Source of the DNA: Acidaminococcus sp.
GTDB lineage: Bacteria; Bacillota; Negativicutes; Acidaminococcales; Acidaminococcaceae
Direction: 5' to 3'
Length of the DNA: 64,000 nt
NCBI GenBank assembly: GCA_022482815.1
Contig: JAKVOM010000001.1
Span: 2,748,946-2,812,945, forward strand
Shown one piece after another: positions 61,622-64,000 of this stretch. The notes under the pieces are model-generated. The model ran no database searches and was not told the origin of the DNA. It saw only the letters and a list, made by a program, of their open reading frames with translations. The translations under genes were made by a program, and so were the position numbers. The first letter of the stretch is position 1, and each line of letters begins with the position of its first letter.

Positions 61622-62881
61622 ATGAATATTTTAGCACTTTGTCAGGAAGCATTTCCGGAAACCGTTCGTCTGCGCCGCCATTTCCATGAAAATCCGGAGC
61701 TCAGCAATGCGGAAGTAAAGACCATCGCCTTTATCGAGGAATATTTAAAGAATCTCGGAATCCCGGTTACCAATGTACCGGACGGCGGCCTCGTGGCTGT
61801 CATAGACAGCGGAAAACCCGGCAAAACCCTGCTCATGCGAGCTGATACGGACGCTCTTCCTATTGCCGAGAGCAAGACCAATCTTGTGGGTCCCAAGGTC
61901 TGCATCTCGAAAGTAGACGGCTGCTCCCATGCCTGCGGACACGACGCTCATATGGCAATGCTGCTGACGGCCGCCCGTCTCTTAAACAGCCATAAAGAAG
62001 CTTTTCGCGGCCGCGTTGTACTTTGTTTTGAACGCGGTGAAGAAAACAACGGAGATATCGTCAATCTTTTGCCCTGGATTGTCCGCAAATCCGGCCTTTC
62101 CATCGATGGATGCTACGCAACCCACGTACGCTGGGATATGCCCGCCGGCAAGGTTTCCATCATGCCGGGCGGTGTCATGGCCGGCGGCTGCTCCTTCATT
62201 GTAGATATCTATGGTACTCCCGGGCACGGTGCCCGTCCGGACCTTGCAAACAGTCCTATTGACTGCTTCCATACATTCTATGACGAAATGAATGCCTTCC
62301 GAATGCGCCGCGTGGCCCCCTTTGAATGCCTGACTTTCTCTCTCGGCTACGTGCACGCCGGCGGCGATAAATACAACATTATTCCGGACAGTCTGCGCTT
62401 TGGCGGTACCGCCCGTTTCTTCGATTACGATAAGGCCGGCAAACCTTTCGAGGATTATTTCAAGAAGACGCTGGATCACGTGACGGCCCTGCATGGATGC
62501 ACGTATAAAATCCTGCAGATGCCGCTGGCTCTCTATGAAGCCCGCAACAATGAAGCTTGTGCCCAGATTGGCCGCGAAGCGCTTATTAAAGATTTCGGAG
62601 CCGATGTCATCTATGATCCGGAGCCATGGATGGCTTCCGAAAGCTTTGCGCTTTTCCTCCGCCTTTACCCCGGTGTTCTCGCCTTCACCGGCATCGGCAA
62701 TCCCGAAAAAGGCTGCGGTGCCAACCACCATACGCCGGAATTTGATATCGATGAAAAAGGTATGATTACCGGTTCCGCCATGGCCGTCAGCTATGCCCTC
62801 GCATTCCTGAACACGGAATTCGATACACACTTTACGCCGACACAGGAACCGGTAGAAGAACTGGTTAAGAGAAATCTATAA
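61622..62881 (+). CDS. M20 family amidohydrolase (hippurate hydrolase-like)
   Basis: A 419-residue M20D metallohydrolase that should cleave N-acyl amino acids or small peptides. Metal and catalytic motifs are RLRRHFHENPELSN, LMRADTDALPIAE, GHDAHMAML and the Glu pair in CFERGEENNGD; the dimerisation motif is GTPGHGARPDLANSPID. It differs from the M20 enzyme at 6024 in length and motif details, so they are probably not functional duplicates. Start at 61622; the AAAGGA site is 11 bases away, and an upstream in-frame ATG at 61580 is less fitting. Convergent with the amidohydrolase gene downstream. Confidence 0.9.
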   Translation: MNILALCQEAFPETVRLRRHFHENPELSNAEVKTIAFIEEYLKNLGIPVTNVPDGGLVAVIDSGKPGKTLLMRADTDALPIAESKTNLVGPKVCISKVDGCSHACGHDAHMAMLLTAARLLNSHKEAFRGRVVLCFERGEENNGDIVNLLPWIVRKSGLSIDGCYATHVRWDMPAGKVSIMPGGVMAGGCSFIVDIYGTPGHGARPDLANSPIDCFHTFYDEMNAFRMRRVAPFECLTFSLGYVHAGGDKYNIIPDSLRFGGTARFFDYDKAGKPFEDYFKKTLDHVTALHGCTYKILQMPLALYEARNNEACAQIGREALIKDFGADVIYDPEPWMASESFALFLRLYPGVLAFTGIGNPEKGCGANHHTPEFDIDEKGMITGSAMAVSYALAFLNTEFDTHFTPTQEPVEELVKRNL

Positions 62882-62940
62882 AAAACGCTGCAAGACTCTC
62901 AAGCTTTTAATGCTGCCTACAATAAGAAATTGCAAAAAGA

Positions 62941-62990
62941 ATGTTGGGATGAGAAAAGCCAAAATTTTTCATCATCCCAACATTTATTAT
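62941..62990 (+). terminator. terminator of the M20 amidohydrolase gene
   Basis: A perfect 12-bp stem ATGTTGGGATGA/TCATCCCAACAT with a 19-base loop, then TTATTATT on the plus strand. Confidence 0.75.
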
Positions 62991-62994
62991 TAAG

Positions 62995-63036
62995 CTTAAA
63001 AAATTCCTCTTCCCTGTTTTTGGGAAGAGGAATTTT
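62995..63036 (-). terminator. terminator of the amidohydrolase gene at the window end
   Basis: A perfect 15-bp stem AAAATTCCTCTTCCC/GGGAAGAGGAATTTT with loop TGTTTTT; T-rich sequence follows on the minus strand. Confidence 0.85.
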
Positions 63037-63052
63037 AGTTTATTTCACAAAA

Positions 63053-64000
63053 TCAAATGTAAAAATCCGGCTTGCAATATGCAATAGCTCCTGAAATCAT
63101 CACTAATTGAGGCACCAAAACTTTATGACAAGTAATCTTATCATCACAGAAATCCTTCTGGGTATATTCAATATCCTTTTCATCAAAGACAGCTACATCG
63201 GCAAAGGCACCCGCCTTCAAGGTTCCAATCTTGCCGGCAAGTCCCATGATTGCTGCCGGAGTTTCTGTCACTGCTTTGATGATTGTCGGGAGATCAAGCC
63301 CCAGTTCCCTGTATTTTCCCATTACATGAAGCAAATTTTTATCATAGGGAGGCATATTGAACTTATCGGTTGTCAAATCACTGGAAATGATATCCGGCAG
63401 GAAGCCTTCCCGAAGTGCGTCCCTAGCAGTCTGGAGGCCAAAGTTACCTTTCCCGTTAGCCGCATCGAAAATGACGCCCCTTTCGCGCGCCTTCAGAATA
63501 TCCTCCTCAATTTTCCCGGACTTTGAAATAATGGTATTTCCCGCACCTTGATAGCAGTGGCAATAAATATCCCCGCTTCTCAAACAGTTAGCAAGCTCTC
63601 CAGCCGGCACCGGTGAATTCGTAGTATGAATGCAAAGTCTGACAGCTTGTCCTATGCGGTCTTCCAGACTCTTGCAAAGATCGATAGCTTTCTCTATGTA
63701 AGTGGTTCCCGAATCTTCAGGGACAACACCTTTAGAAAACCGAATCTTTAGTCCCAGAAGCTGATTTTTGTATTGTTCATAGACACTTTCAATCCGATCT
63801 CGATTGTACAGAGCAGGATTAAAATCTTCGCATAACTTGGGGTCAATCTGTCCGCCGCTGTAAACTTCCATGAAACTCTTGATTTTCACCATAGACTGGG
63901 AAACGACAGATTGATAAAATGCCCCAAAGTTGGCACAGCCAGCGCTGCCTGCATCAACTGTGGCCGTGGTTCCTAGAGGAATCATAAGGTCAGGCCGAAT
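63053..64000 (-). CDS. amidohydrolase/deacetylase family metallohydrolase, partial
   Basis: The C-terminal 315 or so residues of an amidohydrolase that runs off the window end. The frame stays open through 64000, and the visible N-terminal piece PDLMIPLGTTATVDAGSAG is an internal motif that normally lies near residue 80, so about 80 residues are missing. Other features are IHTTNSPVPAGELANCL, GDIYCHCYQGAGNTI (metal His), SSDLTTDKFN (late Asp region) and the final AGAFADVAVFDEKDI. Relatives include D-aminoacylase-like and dihydroorotase-like deacetylases acting on N-acyl amino acids. The neighbouring M20 enzyme points to a similar substrate class. Confidence 0.88.
   Translation of the reverse strand: MRPDLMIPLGTTATVDAGSAGCANFGAFYQSVVSQSMVKIKSFMEVYSGGQIDPKLCEDFNPALYNRDRIESVYEQYKNQLLGLKIRFSKGVVPEDSGTTYIEKAIDLCKSLEDRIGQAVRLCIHTTNSPVPAGELANCLRSGDIYCHCYQGAGNTIISKSGKIEEDILKARERGVIFDAANGKGNFGLQTARDALREGFLPDIISSDLTTDKFNMPPYDKNLLHVMGKYRELGLDLPTIIKAVTETPAAIMGLAGKIGTLKAGAFADVAVFDEKDIEYTQKDFCDDKITCHKVLVPQLVMISGAIAYCKPDFYI

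Noticed and set aside
1-64000. tRNA, rRNA, CRISPR arrays, prophage, integrons, conjugative genes
   Set aside because: No tRNA cloverleaf, no regularly spaced repeats and no phage or transfer genes were seen in the gaps or among the proteins. A covariance-model scan would be needed to exclude small RNAs.

Overview
This 64 kb window looks like the chromosome of a strictly anaerobic, amino-acid and organic-acid fermenting member of the Negativicutes, most plausibly Acidaminococcus or a close relative. That is an inference from gene content: two pyruvate:ferredoxin oxidoreductases, butyrate kinase and phosphotransbutyrylase, a 4-hydroxybutyrate/butyrate-type CoA-transferase, serine and threonine dehydratases with matching transporters, Na+-type organic acid carriers, B12-dependent methionine synthase in split form, and CdaA/CdaR of the Firmicutes type. 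No rRNA, tRNA, CRISPR array, prophage or intact insertion sequence was seen. Genes are dense, mostly on the minus strand, with strong AGGAGG-type ribosome binding sites and many clear intrinsic terminators.

Layout. 1-7.4 kb: a secreted hydrolase, a decayed azlC with an intact azlD, an XRE-cupin regulator, and an operon of D-serine ammonia-lyase, a two-part DUF3100 membrane system and an M20 amidohydrolase. 7.7-11.7 kb: a SnoaL-like protein, a secreted esterase, a DUF2271 lipoprotein, an acetyltransferase and an Fe-alcohol dehydrogenase. 12.1-14.9 kb: a cysteine-synthase-like enzyme, a second XRE-cupin regulator and an intact azlCD pair. 15.3-19.4 kb: metF, a stand-alone MetH reactivation-domain protein and metH. 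19.8-22.5 kb: MATE exporter and YitT protein.

22.6-36.0 kb is the most interesting part. A six-gene minus-strand operon runs PFOR, a cysteine-less aconitase-like protein, a fused LeuD-LeuC-type dehydratase, phosphotransbutyrylase, a 2-hydroxycarboxylate transporter and butyrate kinase. A LacI regulator diverges from it and is followed by an oxaloacetate-decarboxylase-like protein lacking the usual carbamyl-lysine and a small CMD-family protein. Three promoters (PFOR operon, lacI, decarboxylase-like gene) each carry the same 20-bp CG-centred palindrome just downstream of the -10 box, so the nine genes look like one regulon. Read together they suggest import, (de)hydration and cleavage or decarboxylation of a hydroxy-di/tricarboxylate to pyruvate, oxidation to acetyl-CoA and ATP formation through the acyl phosphate.

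36-48 kb: an HD hydrolase with an HTH partner, DAHP synthase with an ACT protein, a zinc alcohol dehydrogenase, a TPR protein, a hydratase/aldolase pair with a divergent LysR regulator, a secreted SmpA-like protein, a CoA-transferase, a YheO-type regulator and RidA. 48.8-55.4 kb: a second PFOR, threonine ammonia-lyase and its likely symporter. 55.8-64 kb: a TIGR04076 protein, a secreted protein, Mn-type pyrophosphatase, an FAD dehydrogenase, cdaR/cdaA, an M20 amidohydrolase, and an amidohydrolase cut by the window end.

Intergenic space carries a dispersed ~250-bp element (two good copies, several fragments) with two hairpins that show compensatory changes, and recurring terminator families.
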